Virus record (IMG/VR): IMGVR_UViG_3300031463_000011
Coordinates: 1 to 48,595 of that record
Direction: 5' to 3' (one strand)
DNA: 48,595 bases
Source of the DNA: a virus
The notes below the pieces were generated by a model that ran no database searches, was not told where the DNA came from, and saw only the letters and a list, made by a program, of their open reading frames with translations. This document shows positions 33,328-41,200 of the stretch, one piece after another; position 1 is the first letter of the stretch; each line of letters starts with the position of its first letter. The position numbers and the translations under genes were made by a program.

Positions 33328-34512
33328 TTAAACTGTATTGTCAATTGTCTTTTTACCTTTTGCCTTTTCAATCGGTACAAGTATAGGTGCGGTTTCTTTC
33401 TCTTCACTACAACCTTCTAGATATACTTTAACACGCGCCTCTAATTGACGTCCACGCAACCCAGTCAATTCCGCTACAGCGTCAGTAAACTTAGCTTTTT
33501 GTATGGTTACACAAGGCATGAATTGTTCAGGTTTGCCGCCATCTGCACTGAACTTTTCCCATAGTTTAACTGGGTCTGTAATCTGTACGCGTACAGCGCC
33601 TTTCTTTAATGTCCAGCCTGGAACTGCATTAGGATCATTTCGTAATGCTTCAACAATTTCAGCTTTACAGTTTTCCCACCACTTAAATGCAGCCTGGACA
33701 CGTTCGATACTGTCACAAAACTGTTTTTTAACTGCAGGCGGCCAATCTTTCACAGGCAGTTTAACCATCGGTTCAGTTATTAAAGTCGCAACAGGTGTGC
33801 TTTCATCTACTGGTATACCTTCAGCCGCCCAACGTCGGTATTCCTCACAAATTGACCGTGCACGACAATATTTGCATTGTTCAACACCAGGTTTACGCGG
33901 TGCATTTGGATCATTACTTAATGTTACACGGTCAAACATTTCACGTGTTGCACGGCGTAAATCGTCACTGGTGTATATGACAAGCTCAACTTCAGTAGAT
34001 TGTAGCGGTTGTAACAATGCAACACCTACCTCTACAAGCTTATAATACCCTGCAACTAACACTGCATAATCACGTAATTGTTGGTTAACTACTGCATCGG
34101 CTGCACCGACTAATGTCTTGTATTCAAGTACTAACCCGCGGTTACCATGCCAATAAACTACATCCGGTGCACCGCTATGTTCATATCTGTTATGCACCAT
34201 GCACCAGTACCGTTGTTCACGACTTACATTCTTGGCTGCTTCAGGTGCCTGCGGACCGAAATATTGAGTTAAAGCTTTAACCTCCATCTCTTTAAGTTGT
34301 TCATATATCTTTTGGCCCTGCGCGCTTAATCCAGTCGGATCACTTAATCGTAATGCCTCATGCACACGCCGACCAAATGCTTGTTCAGGCGTTTCTTCTT
34401 CTGCGTCAGGTGCAGGCACATTTTTCTGCATTAAATGTCGGCCTGGACATAACAAGTCGTAATACGCGCTACTTGCGCTTGTTGCACCGCGTCTTACATC
34501 TATACTGTTCAT
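33328..34512 (-). CDS. RecB-like PD-(D/E)XK exonuclease
   Basis: The 394-residue protein has a RecB-type nuclease core: GAPDVVYWHGNRGLVLEYKT (Asp and E-x-K of the active site, about residues 114-133), QLRDYAVLVAGYY near 146, and a C-terminal cysteine cluster QCKYCRARSICEEY near 222-235 like the Fe-S clusters of Cas4/AddB-type nucleases. The ATG at 34512 follows a GGAG four bases upstream; an ATG three codons earlier is possible. Immediately downstream of recT, it matches the exonuclease partner of phage RecET/Red-like single-strand annealing systems. Confidence 0.8.
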   Translation of the reverse strand: MNSIDVRRGATSASSAYYDLLCPGRHLMQKNVPAPDAEEETPEQAFGRRVHEALRLSDPTGLSAQGQKIYEQLKEMEVKALTQYFGPQAPEAAKNVSREQRYWCMVHNRYEHSGAPDVVYWHGNRGLVLEYKTLVGAADAVVNQQLRDYAVLVAGYYKLVEVGVALLQPLQSTEVELVIYTSDDLRRATREMFDRVTLSNDPNAPRKPGVEQCKYCRARSICEEYRRWAAEGIPVDESTPVATLITEPMVKLPVKDWPPAVKKQFCDSIERVQAAFKWWENCKAEIVEALRNDPNAVPGWTLKKGAVRVQITDPVKLWEKFSADGGKPEQFMPCVTIQKAKFTDAVAELTGLRGRQLEARVKVYLEGCSEEKETAPILVPIEKAKGKKTIDNTV

Positions 34513-34530
34513 TATCTCCATATGTTGTTA

Positions 34531-35448
34531 TTACTGTTGTTGTTGTTGTTGATCTGTTTCAGTCCAAAATTTACCTTGAATCTCTTGTTCAGGTTGTTTA
34601 TCAACACCGTCACCTTGATCAGATTGTTGATTTTTTACAACTTCAACCGGTGTAAATAACGGCCTTTTAACTGTTTGACTCGGTTCAGTTTCATTCACTA
34701 CGTCATCATCACTGTCAATTGCTGCTGCTAACGCAGGCTCTAAATTCCAACGTTTTCGGTGGCGACGTAACACAGTTTTTTTGGCCATTTCAGAGAAGTC
34801 TGTTACCCACGGCCCACTTTTACTACGTACATATGCTTGGCTACGATTACGAATTTGGATTATTTCATCTACACTCATACATTCGTAATCTGGGTCTTTA
34901 CCTTTTTCACGTACACGCGAATAAACACCAATTAGTTTACCGCGGTCACTAAACGGGTTGTATTCATGTGTGACAATTGTACGGCCTTGCCCGTCATCTT
35001 CAATGTATTCAAATTTATCTTTTTCATACACCAAAACAGCCTTGACATCTAACCCAGCTCGACGGGCAAGTGCAACTAACCCTTTATAATCGTATATGAC
35101 CTGTACCAAAAAACTTTCATTTTTACTGTCATAGTACGGGATTAAATGTGCATGGTAACCGTCTGGCGGTAATCCAATTTGTGCACAACGCAATATCGCA
35201 TTCATTAAGCTTGCACGACCAACCTTTGTACGTGCAGCTTGTAACAGTTTTTCGTCACCAACAATTGTGGTAGCTGCAATTCGTAGAAATGTCTCAACTC
35301 GAATTGCAGATGGTGGTAACGCCTTTTCAACTTCAGCACGGACATTTTGCGACTGTAAAAAGTCTATAAATTCACGTGTTGAAGTTGTGCTAACTGCAGT
35401 TGATTGCTGCTGTTGTTCCTGTTGTTGCTGCTGTTCGTTTTGTGCCAT
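34531..35448 (-). CDS. recT: RecT family single-strand annealing protein
   Basis: The 305-residue protein has the RecT core: IRVETFLRIAATTI near residue 49, SLMNAILRCAQIGLPPDG near 80-97 (the conserved QIGLxPDG-type stretch), VQVIYDYKGLVALARRAG near 115-132, and EMAKKTVLRR near 219. RecT proteins coat and anneal single-stranded DNA. N- and C-termini are Gln repeats (QQQQQEQQQQ and QQQQQ), probably disordered. A strong AAAGAAAGGAGG Shine-Dalgarno precedes the ATG. The exonuclease gene follows directly, so the two make a recombination pair. Confidence 0.9.
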   Translation of the reverse strand: MAQNEQQQQQEQQQQSTAVSTTSTREFIDFLQSQNVRAEVEKALPPSAIRVETFLRIAATTIVGDEKLLQAARTKVGRASLMNAILRCAQIGLPPDGYHAHLIPYYDSKNESFLVQVIYDYKGLVALARRAGLDVKAVLVYEKDKFEYIEDDGQGRTIVTHEYNPFSDRGKLIGVYSRVREKGKDPDYECMSVDEIIQIRNRSQAYVRSKSGPWVTDFSEMAKKTVLRRHRKRWNLEPALAAAIDSDDDVVNETEPSQTVKRPLFTPVEVVKNQQSDQGDGVDKQPEQEIQGKFWTETDQQQQQQ

Positions 35449-35487
35449 GACTTTCCTCCTTTCTTTAGTTTGTTCATTCGTCCGGTA

Positions 35488-35727
35488 CTAAAGCCTAAAA
35501 ACCGCTTTGCACGTTTGACAAAGTGCTTTTGGCTTGATCCAGACAGAATCCCATCCATTTCGGTTCATTATTCGCCTTGCTGTTTTTTCACCAATCCCTG
35601 GTAGTTTAAGGAGTTCATGCGCAAGTTTAGTTGCTAGTATACTATCAGTTGTGATTTGCAATTGTGTCTCAATCTCTGTCAATTGCTTCAGCGTAGATTT
35701 ATCTTGCGGATTCATAACACATTTCAT
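35488..35727 (-). CDS. Small helix-hairpin-helix protein
   Basis: The most conserved-looking part is LLKLPGIGEKTARRIMNRNGWDSVW, a helix-hairpin-helix motif with the Gly-x-Gly hairpin that holds the DNA backbone, followed by a C-x-x-C pair (CQTCK). I give an ATG at 35727 (MKCVMNPQDK, 79 residues); MNPQDK at 35715 or a GTG at 35814, which abuts the upstream stop, are alternatives. A similar free-standing motif protein is encoded at 43683. Probably a DNA-binding accessory factor of recombination or replication. Confidence 0.6.
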   Translation of the reverse strand: MKCVMNPQDKSTLKQLTEIETQLQITTDSILATKLAHELLKLPGIGEKTARRIMNRNGWDSVWIKPKALCQTCKAVFRL

Positions 35728-35813
35728 GCGGGTAAGATCGGGCTTGCCACGCGTTTTAGCCGAAGGACAGGTTGCGGGAGGACCCAACCTTACCCGCAAA
35801 TCATCAGGACGCA

Positions 35814-36623
35814 CTAAAACCTAAAGAACCGCATTGATTCATTTGTTGGCCATAAATCCAACCAAACTGTTCCAGGTGGACTGTCGGGTTTACGTTCTGT
35901 CCAGATATATTGCGCAGTTGGACCGCGACCGATTCGTGTCATTGCGCCATCAGCAAATATGTAACTAACAACTTCGTTCGTTTCCCAATCAACTAAATTT
36001 GTTGTTGTGACTAGGTTAAATTGCACCACGTACATTGCGTCTACCCCTTCGGGTGCAATCCACACATTTACACCTGGAATTTGGCCATCTGCATTCTGTT
36101 CAACATTAACAAGATATGCACTCGGCCGGTTAGTAGGTGGCGCATTTGTACGTGGTGGCGGTGGCGGCGGTGAACCAGGTTCATCATCATCTAACCTAGG
36201 CACACGATTTGTTAATCCGCGTATGCCTTTACAAATCTTGTAAAATGCGTACCCTAACAATGCTGCTGTGCCAACGACAAATATAGCCAACCACGGACAA
36301 GTTGTTACTGCCTGAGTTTGTGTTTCTTCAGGGCTTTGTCCGAGTAATTCAAACGGCGCATTTGTTATTGCATCTGGCGCAGGTGGTGGCATAATTTCGG
36401 TCGGCACATCTTCTTGTGCAGGTGACATACCGGCAATTAAAATCGCTAGCCCAAAACTTAAAAGCCGTTTAGCCCATACACCTGCACATGTTACTGCCAT
36501 TACACTTAACACTATAGCTAGTGTTGCTGTTAAACCCACTATATGCGGTGCAATCAATACAAAAAATGCTACACTGAGATTTATTATGCCCCAGCGTAGC
36601 AGGTCTTTATTTGTATATTTCAT
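35814..36623 (-). CDS. Membrane protein with Pro-rich linker and verrucomicrobial-style C-terminus
   Basis: The 269-residue protein has four hydrophobic stretches: about residues 11-30, 33-50 and 55-65 at the N-terminus, and WLAIFVVGTAALLGYAFY near 109-126. A Pro-rich linker (SPPPPPPRTNAPPTNRP) leads to a C-terminal soluble domain with VVQFNLVTTTNLVDWETNE and the terminal SMRFFRF. That domain style (TTNLVDW...RFFR) is common in secreted Verrucomicrobiota proteins. A perfect AAGGAGGT Shine-Dalgarno precedes the ATG. Possibly a superinfection, lysis or envelope factor; role unknown. Confidence 0.6.
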   Translation of the reverse strand: MKYTNKDLLRWGIINLSVAFFVLIAPHIVGLTATLAIVLSVMAVTCAGVWAKRLLSFGLAILIAGMSPAQEDVPTEIMPPPAPDAITNAPFELLGQSPEETQTQAVTTCPWLAIFVVGTAALLGYAFYKICKGIRGLTNRVPRLDDDEPGSPPPPPPRTNAPPTNRPSAYLVNVEQNADGQIPGVNVWIAPEGVDAMYVVQFNLVTTTNLVDWETNEVVSYIFADGAMTRIGRGPTAQYIWTERKPDSPPGTVWLDLWPTNESMRFFRF

Positions 36624-36624
36624 T

Positions 36625-36846
36625 TTACCTCCTTAACATCCGGCTAAGCTGGTAGTGCCAGATAGTAGGTTGTGCCTTGTGTCGGCTTAACCGACGCAGA
36701 ACATACAACAACAGCATGATTAATATTATGCTTATGCCGATGTTCTGTACCAGCTCAAGGCGGGTTTCAGTTTCATTTAACCGATGTTCACACTCGGCCA
36801 AACGGCCAATGAACACCGAAATGTCAGGTGGTTGATAAGGCAGCAT
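36625..36846 (-). CDS. XhlA-like small membrane protein
   Basis: The 73-residue protein has an N-terminal coiled coil (GRLAECEHRLNETETRLELV, about residues 13-32) followed by one membrane segment (IGISIILIMLLLYVL, about 36-50) and a basic C-terminus. This matches haemolysin XhlA-type lysis accessory proteins. A sigma70-like promoter (36861-36889) places the transcript start only a few bases upstream of the ATG, so the mRNA could be nearly leaderless. Membrane protein gene 35814 follows with 1 bp between. Confidence 0.55.
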   Translation of the reverse strand: MLPYQPPDISVFIGRLAECEHRLNETETRLELVQNIGISIILIMLLLYVLRRLSRHKAQPTIWHYQLSRMLRR

Positions 36847-36860
36847 ACCGAGTTAAGGTT

Positions 36861-36889
36861 ATTTTGTTTACGTTTTACATTTTTGTCAA
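36861..36889 (-). promoter_or_regulatory. Sigma70-like leftward promoter
   Basis: On the minus strand a perfect -35 TTGACA (36889-36884) is followed after 17 bases by CAAAAT (36866-36861), 4 of 6 matches to TATAAT. It overlaps the 3' end of the upstream gene and would start transcription around 36854, just before the ATG at 36846. It probably drives the membrane-protein pair and the downstream recombination genes. Confidence 0.55.
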
Positions 36890-37840
36890 GGGAAAACAGT
36901 AGCATAATAAATCTAACTCATTTTTCATCACTACTTGACCGCGAATTGATTCTGGCCCGGTAATTGTGCGACTGAAAATGTGCCAACCCCTTGTGGTTAC
37001 AGCAATTTTATCAAACGATTTAATGCGGTACCCGCCAGATTCTAAAAGCATTTTACGAGTATCAATCGCTAGGTCTTTAACCGTTTTATCTAAGATTATA
37101 AACTGTGCGGGGACACTGTACTTTCTTGTTAGTGGTATAAATGAGAATCTGTTGATTACAGTCAGTTCAATTTTGTTTTGGTTAAGCATTAAGGTTAACT
37201 CAATTATTTCATTGTTAGTTGCACGGGGCGGTTTCATACCTCTAGCTCGCTTAACTGCGCGTAATTCAGATAATAACGCTTTAATAGTTGATTCAATTAA
37301 TTGTGGTTCAACCTTACACTCAAATCCACGTTCAGCAGTTAAAACATATTTTGCACCCCTTAATGCAACTTCATACTTGGTAAAATCGTCCAGTTCGCCG
37401 AAATCGTCTTCGTTAAATACCCAATATATCGGCTGAGAAAATAAAGGTCGCTGAGACAAACCGACCTGTAATTCTTCATCATTGAAGCGCATATAGATAA
37501 TATCCGCTGGGTACGGTTCAATCTTTCTAAATATGTAGGGTAACGTTTTCCACCTTGCCGGCCACATCGCTAACTTTTGCTTATACAGATATATCCTACT
37601 AGCCTTTGTCCACAGTGACATCTCGTCGTCATCTGAATGAAAATAGATATGGACTAAATTGTGATACACTGCATAAGGACTTTGCGAATGTGGACGTAAT
37701 ATTGCTGGGGGCGGTTTTTTAAGCACGTTATATGCATATGTAGGTTCATACGCGTACAATACTAGTTCGCGAATGACTTGTTTTGGGACCGGTATCCAAG
37801 GTGACCAGTTCAGTTTCATTTGTTGAAATTTAGTTTTCAT
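36875..37840 (-). CDS. Hypothetical protein, 321 residues
   Basis: A soluble protein rich in aromatic residues and proline in its first 130 residues (YAYEPTYAYNVLKKPPP) with an EPYPADIIYMRFN segment, then a helical middle and a strand-rich C-terminus (TTRGWHIFSRTITGP). No catalytic motif is evident. The ATG follows an AGAAAGGAAAAA leader as in several neighbouring leftward genes, and overlaps the end of the repeat-protein gene by 11 bp. A role in host takeover is possible but unshown. Confidence 0.55.
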   Translation of the reverse strand: MKTKFQQMKLNWSPWIPVPKQVIRELVLYAYEPTYAYNVLKKPPPAILRPHSQSPYAVYHNLVHIYFHSDDDEMSLWTKASRIYLYKQKLAMWPARWKTLPYIFRKIEPYPADIIYMRFNDEELQVGLSQRPLFSQPIYWVFNEDDFGELDDFTKYEVALRGAKYVLTAERGFECKVEPQLIESTIKALLSELRAVKRARGMKPPRATNNEIIELTLMLNQNKIELTVINRFSFIPLTRKYSVPAQFIILDKTVKDLAIDTRKMLLESGGYRIKSFDKIAVTTRGWHIFSRTITGPESIRGQVVMKNELDLLCYCFPLTKM

Positions 37841-38282
37841 TTTTTCCTTTCTGTTCAGCTAACAGTTTTGCATTTGCGCATAACGCCGTCACTTTATCTA
37901 ACAGTCCATAATCTTCACTTATCCGATGTTCAGTCCCTTCCAATATGCACAAAAGGTCTGTGCGTAAATCGAAAAGCTCGTTCAACTTTGATGCAGCTAA
38001 CTGGCGTAACTGATCAAGTCGCTCGACTAACTCATCTAATGGCAGGTTTTTATTTCTTTTCTCCTGTTCGGCCAGCAGTTTTGCATTTGCGCATAACGCC
38101 GTTAGCGTATCTAGCAGTTCATAGCCTTCAATTATACGTTGTTCAATTGCTTCCAATGCAGTGCAACAATACGCGCGTAAATTAAAAAGCTCGCGTATAT
38201 TCACTGCAGGTAACTGTGGTAACTGCTCAAGTCGCTTGATTAATTCATCTAATGTCAGGTCGTTATTTATTGTCTTTGTCAT
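37830..38282 (-). CDS. Helical repeat protein with two tandem units
   Basis: The 150-residue protein consists of two copies of a unit of about 65 residues: LTLDELIKRLEQL...ELF-LR...LLDTLTALCANAKLLAEQ and NLPLDELVERLDQL...ELFDLR...LLDKVTALCANAKLLAEQ. The same unit occurs once in the next downstream gene (38311). This is an intragenic duplication plus a gene duplication. The unit is predicted to be a helical coiled bundle, leucine-rich, with one conserved Cys before the final helix. I know no named family; it may be a protein-binding adaptor. Confidence 0.6.
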   Translation of the reverse strand: MTKTINNDLTLDELIKRLEQLPQLPAVNIRELFNLRAYCCTALEAIEQRIIEGYELLDTLTALCANAKLLAEQEKRNKNLPLDELVERLDQLRQLAASKLNELFDLRTDLLCILEGTEHRISEDYGLLDKVTALCANAKLLAEQKGKNEN

Positions 38283-38310
38283 AACACTTAGTTTTATTGA
38301 TGTTTAGTTT

Positions 38311-38541
38311 TTATTTTTTCTCCTGTTCAGCTAATAGCTTTGCCTTTATGTATAGCTCCGTCACTTTATCTAACAGTCCGTAGCCGTCACCTATACGTTC
38401 TTCAATTGTTTGCAATGTGGCTAAACAATCTGCGCGTAATTCGAATAACTCGTTCAGATTTGCCGTAACTAACTGACTCAACTGGTTAAGTCGCTGGGCT
38501 ATCTCGTCTAATGGCAGGTTATCACTAGTTGGCTTTGTCAT
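38311..38541 (-). CDS. Helical repeat protein with one unit
   Basis: The 76-residue protein holds a single copy of the unit duplicated in the gene at 37830: NLPLDEIAQRLNQL, NELFELRADC, GYGLLDKVTELYIKAKLLAEQ. The ATG follows AGGAGGT with about 10 bases spacing. A 47-codon frame upstream ends with ATGA overlapping this ATG. Upstream lie two strong hairpins that may control it. Function unknown. Confidence 0.6.
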   Translation of the reverse strand: MTKPTSDNLPLDEIAQRLNQLSQLVTANLNELFELRADCLATLQTIEERIGDGYGLLDKVTELYIKAKLLAEQEKK

Positions 38542-38567
38542 AATATTATACCTCCTATAAGTGCGGT

Positions 38568-38603
38568 GGCGGAGTCAGTGAGAAAGGCGCACTGTACTCC
38601 GCC
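38568..38603 (-). ncRNA. Hairpin 1 in the leader of the one-unit repeat gene
   Basis: Stem 38568-38580 with 38590-38603: ggcggagt/actccgcc plus cagtg/cactg around a single bulge, with a 9-base loop. It lies between the VWA gene and 38311, 27 bases before that gene's start. No T-run follows on the minus strand, so it is not a simple terminator; an attenuator or leader element fits better. Confidence 0.6.
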
Positions 38604-38608
38604 TAAAG

Positions 38609-38685
38609 AGAAGAGGCCGTATGACACTGAAACCCGTGTAGTTAATATGTTGGACCTACACGGTAAAGCCTCATACGGCATTCTC
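38609..38685 (-). ncRNA. Hairpin 2, composite stem-loop in the same leader
   Basis: A 9-bp stem (38616-38624 with 38671-38679) continues through an internal loop into an inner 8-bp stem (38634-38641 with 38656-38663). The outer gagaa (38609-38613) can also pair with ttctc (38681-38685). The base of this stem lies next to the stop codon of a 9-codon ORF at 38684-38713. This arrangement resembles leader-peptide attenuation. Confidence 0.6.
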
Positions 38686-38713
38686 ACCCGCAAATTGTTC
38701 TTAATTCACGCAT
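38684..38713 (-). CDS. Putative 9-codon leader peptide
   Basis: The short frame reads MRELRTICG and stop. Its ATG (38713-38711) follows an AGAAAGGAAAAAGG Shine-Dalgarno leader like that of full-length neighbouring genes, and its TGA stop abuts hairpin 2. A 47-codon frame starting at 38681 reads on through both hairpins and ends in an ATGA overlap with the gene at 38541. Too short for homology, but the leader-hairpin layout suggests translational control. Confidence 0.4.
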   Translation of the reverse strand: MRELRTICG

Positions 38714-38735
38714 TTACCTTTTTCCTTTCTGTAAA

Positions 38736-40097
38736 TTAACACACATAGTTAATTGGTAAAACGTCACCGAACGGTACATTCTTTGACGCCGGCAATATGC
38801 TGTATTCAGGTGCAATCCAATACACAGGTGCTTTTGGTGGTGTATCCGGGAATACACCTTGTAAATCCGTAAAATACATTATCAAATCTAGATGTTCTTG
38901 AGATTCAACTTCAGCTATCTTCATAAACACCGGTCGAAAATCTGTTCCGCCACCTGATAACACGGGTTCAGGTACAGTAAATTTACCTTCAAACTCATGC
39001 TTTGTCCGGATACAAGCGTCACACGTATAAAAATATGTCTTACGCGGATTAGTTGTATTAACTATTTCTTGTGCACCTTTAATAAACGCTGAGTATAGCA
39101 TGTTGCTAATTGATCCGGATACATCAATTGCAATTGCCAGTGTAGGTCGTTCATTTATGATTGTATCTTCACCCATGACAATTAACCCTGAATCTTCATA
39201 GTATTTATTCGGTTTGTACCAATCATATGTACGTGTTTGTAACATATCAATTAACTGGACATACCACGGAATTTGCAATTTAACGTCCTGCCTGTTACGG
39301 AACATGCCGAGGAACCCGAATGGACTAAAACCTGGTATGCCGAGCTGTTCACAATGCGCTTCTATACCAATTCGTAATATCTCTAACCATTCACGTTCTA
39401 ATGCTTGTTTATCTCTTTCGTCAATTTGAACAAATTTACCTGGTAATCCGCGTTTTAACAGGTCAGTTGACATTAGTTGGCCCATTTCTATACCAACCTG
39501 TTCAGCATCTTCCTTAGCTTTTTCGGCACGTTTATCTATTGAAACGGGTTCGCCACTAGTGTTAGGACTGTTGCCAGATTCAGTTTTACCTCCGGTTCCA
39601 TCTTGAGTTTTACGACCGTCTTGAGATTTCTGACTCAAAAATGCTGCACGTAAGATTTCGTATAACCGTTCTTCACTGATAATTACCTCTTTACTAACAA
39701 CGCGGTTTAAATCTGGCCGCGTCCATGGCGCAGTTATACCCACCTGCCTAAGTTCATCCGCATAGGCGTCTAAGATATCATGTATAACCTGGTCACATGC
39801 TAAGTTCCACAAATCGAATAACGCCGGGTTATTCGCTGTTTCACCTGGTGCACGCCATAGATGACCGGCTATACAATGTGTTAGTTCTTCAAGAAACACA
39901 GCTAATGCACCATATTGACTTAGCGTGGATAAAAAGGTCGGTGACCAATATATTTTACGACCATCCGTTTGGGCAGTGTTAACGTGTGGGTCCAACACAT
40001 TTTCCATCTTATACGCTGCTGCAGCATAAAATGGAAAATAATTTGCGCATTCACTCTGCATCCATTTAACAAGGCCATCGAACTGTTTTTGGTTCAT
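38736..40097 (-). CDS. DUF2201/VWA-like metallopeptidase-type protein
   Basis: I start at the ATG at 40097, which has GAGGTG about five bases upstream; GTG at 40109 is less likely. The 453-residue protein has an N-terminal region resembling DUF2201 peptidase-like proteins: EELTHCIAGHLWR at residues 70-82, where the usual HExxH begins with Glu (E70) instead of His. The C-terminal domain has a VWA-like MIDAS, IAIDVSGSIS near residue 323. A Gln/Gly/Ser-rich disordered linker separates the two. The gene follows a MoxR ATPase, the usual partner of such proteins, and the pair probably forms an AAA-plus chaperone and metal-binding partner complex. Confidence 0.75.
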   Translation of the reverse strand: MNQKQFDGLVKWMQSECANYFPFYAAAAYKMENVLDPHVNTAQTDGRKIYWSPTFLSTLSQYGALAVFLEELTHCIAGHLWRAPGETANNPALFDLWNLACDQVIHDILDAYADELRQVGITAPWTRPDLNRVVSKEVIISEERLYEILRAAFLSQKSQDGRKTQDGTGGKTESGNSPNTSGEPVSIDKRAEKAKEDAEQVGIEMGQLMSTDLLKRGLPGKFVQIDERDKQALEREWLEILRIGIEAHCEQLGIPGFSPFGFLGMFRNRQDVKLQIPWYVQLIDMLQTRTYDWYKPNKYYEDSGLIVMGEDTIINERPTLAIAIDVSGSISNMLYSAFIKGAQEIVNTTNPRKTYFYTCDACIRTKHEFEGKFTVPEPVLSGGGTDFRPVFMKIAEVESQEHLDLIMYFTDLQGVFPDTPPKAPVYWIAPEYSILPASKNVPFGDVLPINYVC

Positions 40098-40128
40098 AAT
40101 ACACCTCACTTTTTACGGGTTCAGTTGG

Positions 40129-41148
40129 TCATTCGAGTTTTTTAAGTATTTCCATTATTGATTGCCCTTCAGTTGTTATCCACGCCTGAAACGCTGGCCA
40201 ATCAACTACCTTATCGTTTTTACGTATCAGCAATCGTACAGCAAATGTTATGTACGCTTCACCTACACGTCTAAGGTAGCGTAATGCATTAGCTATATTT
40301 TGTTCAGTTACTTGCCGTACAATTAATGAACTAAGCATGTAACTTACACTTGGATCATCTGGTAAAGGCGCTTTATCGGGTTGATTAAAGATGTCAGTTA
40401 AGTTCGGCAAACGCCGTTGTAACCGTCGGAAATTATAAAATTCGCGTCCGCGTCCGACACCAACTGCACCTTCAATCGCTTCAGGTTGTGTTATACCAGC
40501 ACGTAACAATGTGCTTACATTTTCCCAGCCGCGTGGTGAGGCATGTTGTACACGCACAGAACGTACATCTTTTTCTTGCCGTTCAAGCACAGCTTCAGGA
40601 AAACATTGTAGATAGGCTAACACTTCAGGTTCCCAATTTTTACGTGCACCGTAATCAATGACGTCTTCAGCGCTTGTTTCGACTGGTATAACGGCATGAA
40701 ACCGTGTTTTAAGTGGTTCAAGGAAGTTAGCTACACCTGATGCACGGTCTACATCATTTGTTGCAGCAGTTATGACTACGTAGTCAGGTAACCGTTGGCC
40801 ATCTAAATACTTAAACTGGATAAGTTGTAAAACAGCTTTTAATGTTGCTTCACCAGCCATGCCTAAATCGTCAAAAAACGCTACAGTTGGCCGTGTAGCA
40901 TTTATTAGCTTGTACAATTTCTCAAACAATAGATGTCGTGCCGGACCGGTTTCAGTTTTAATCGGGTACCCACGAATTGTAGTTGGGTCTTCAATTGGAC
41001 TTGAAAAGTCAACTACATCGTACCCAAGTTTTGTTGCTGCTTGATGTACGGCTGCAGTCTTGCCTATGCCGGGTTCACCGACAGTTAACACCTTTACGTC
41101 ATTTTTAAACGCCTGTTCTAACACGCCAGCTAGTTTACTGATTTTCAT
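40129..41148 (-). CDS. MoxR-like AAA+ ATPase
   Basis: The 339-residue protein has Walker A GEPGIGKT (24-31), the PTTIRGYP element near 55-62 typical of MoxR proteins, Walker B VAFFDD (89-94), and sensor 1 ITAATND near 125. MoxR ATPases work with VWA proteins in complex assembly, metal insertion or stress responses. A hairpin with a 9-bp stem precedes the gene, and a strong AAAGAAAGGAAGG Shine-Dalgarno lies just before the ATG. The VWA gene follows 31 bp later in the same direction, so this is a functional pair. Confidence 0.85.
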   Translation of the reverse strand: MKISKLAGVLEQAFKNDVKVLTVGEPGIGKTAAVHQAATKLGYDVVDFSSPIEDPTTIRGYPIKTETGPARHLLFEKLYKLINATRPTVAFFDDLGMAGEATLKAVLQLIQFKYLDGQRLPDYVVITAATNDVDRASGVANFLEPLKTRFHAVIPVETSAEDVIDYGARKNWEPEVLAYLQCFPEAVLERQEKDVRSVRVQHASPRGWENVSTLLRAGITQPEAIEGAVGVGRGREFYNFRRLQRRLPNLTDIFNQPDKAPLPDDPSVSYMLSSLIVRQVTEQNIANALRYLRRVGEAYITFAVRLLIRKNDKVVDWPAFQAWITTEGQSIMEILKKLE

Positions 41149-41172
41149 TTTTTTCCTTCCTTTCTTTTAACT

Positions 41173-41200
41173 TGTCAGTTGCCGATACTTTCAACTGACA
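41173..41200 (-). other. Hairpin between the 41191 gene and the MoxR gene
   Basis: A perfect 9-bp stem, tgtcagttg at 41173-41181 with caactgaca at 41192-41200, covers the last codons and stop of the upstream gene and lies 25 bases before the MoxR ATG. It might limit read-through translation or stabilise an mRNA end. No T-run on the minus strand. Confidence 0.5.
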
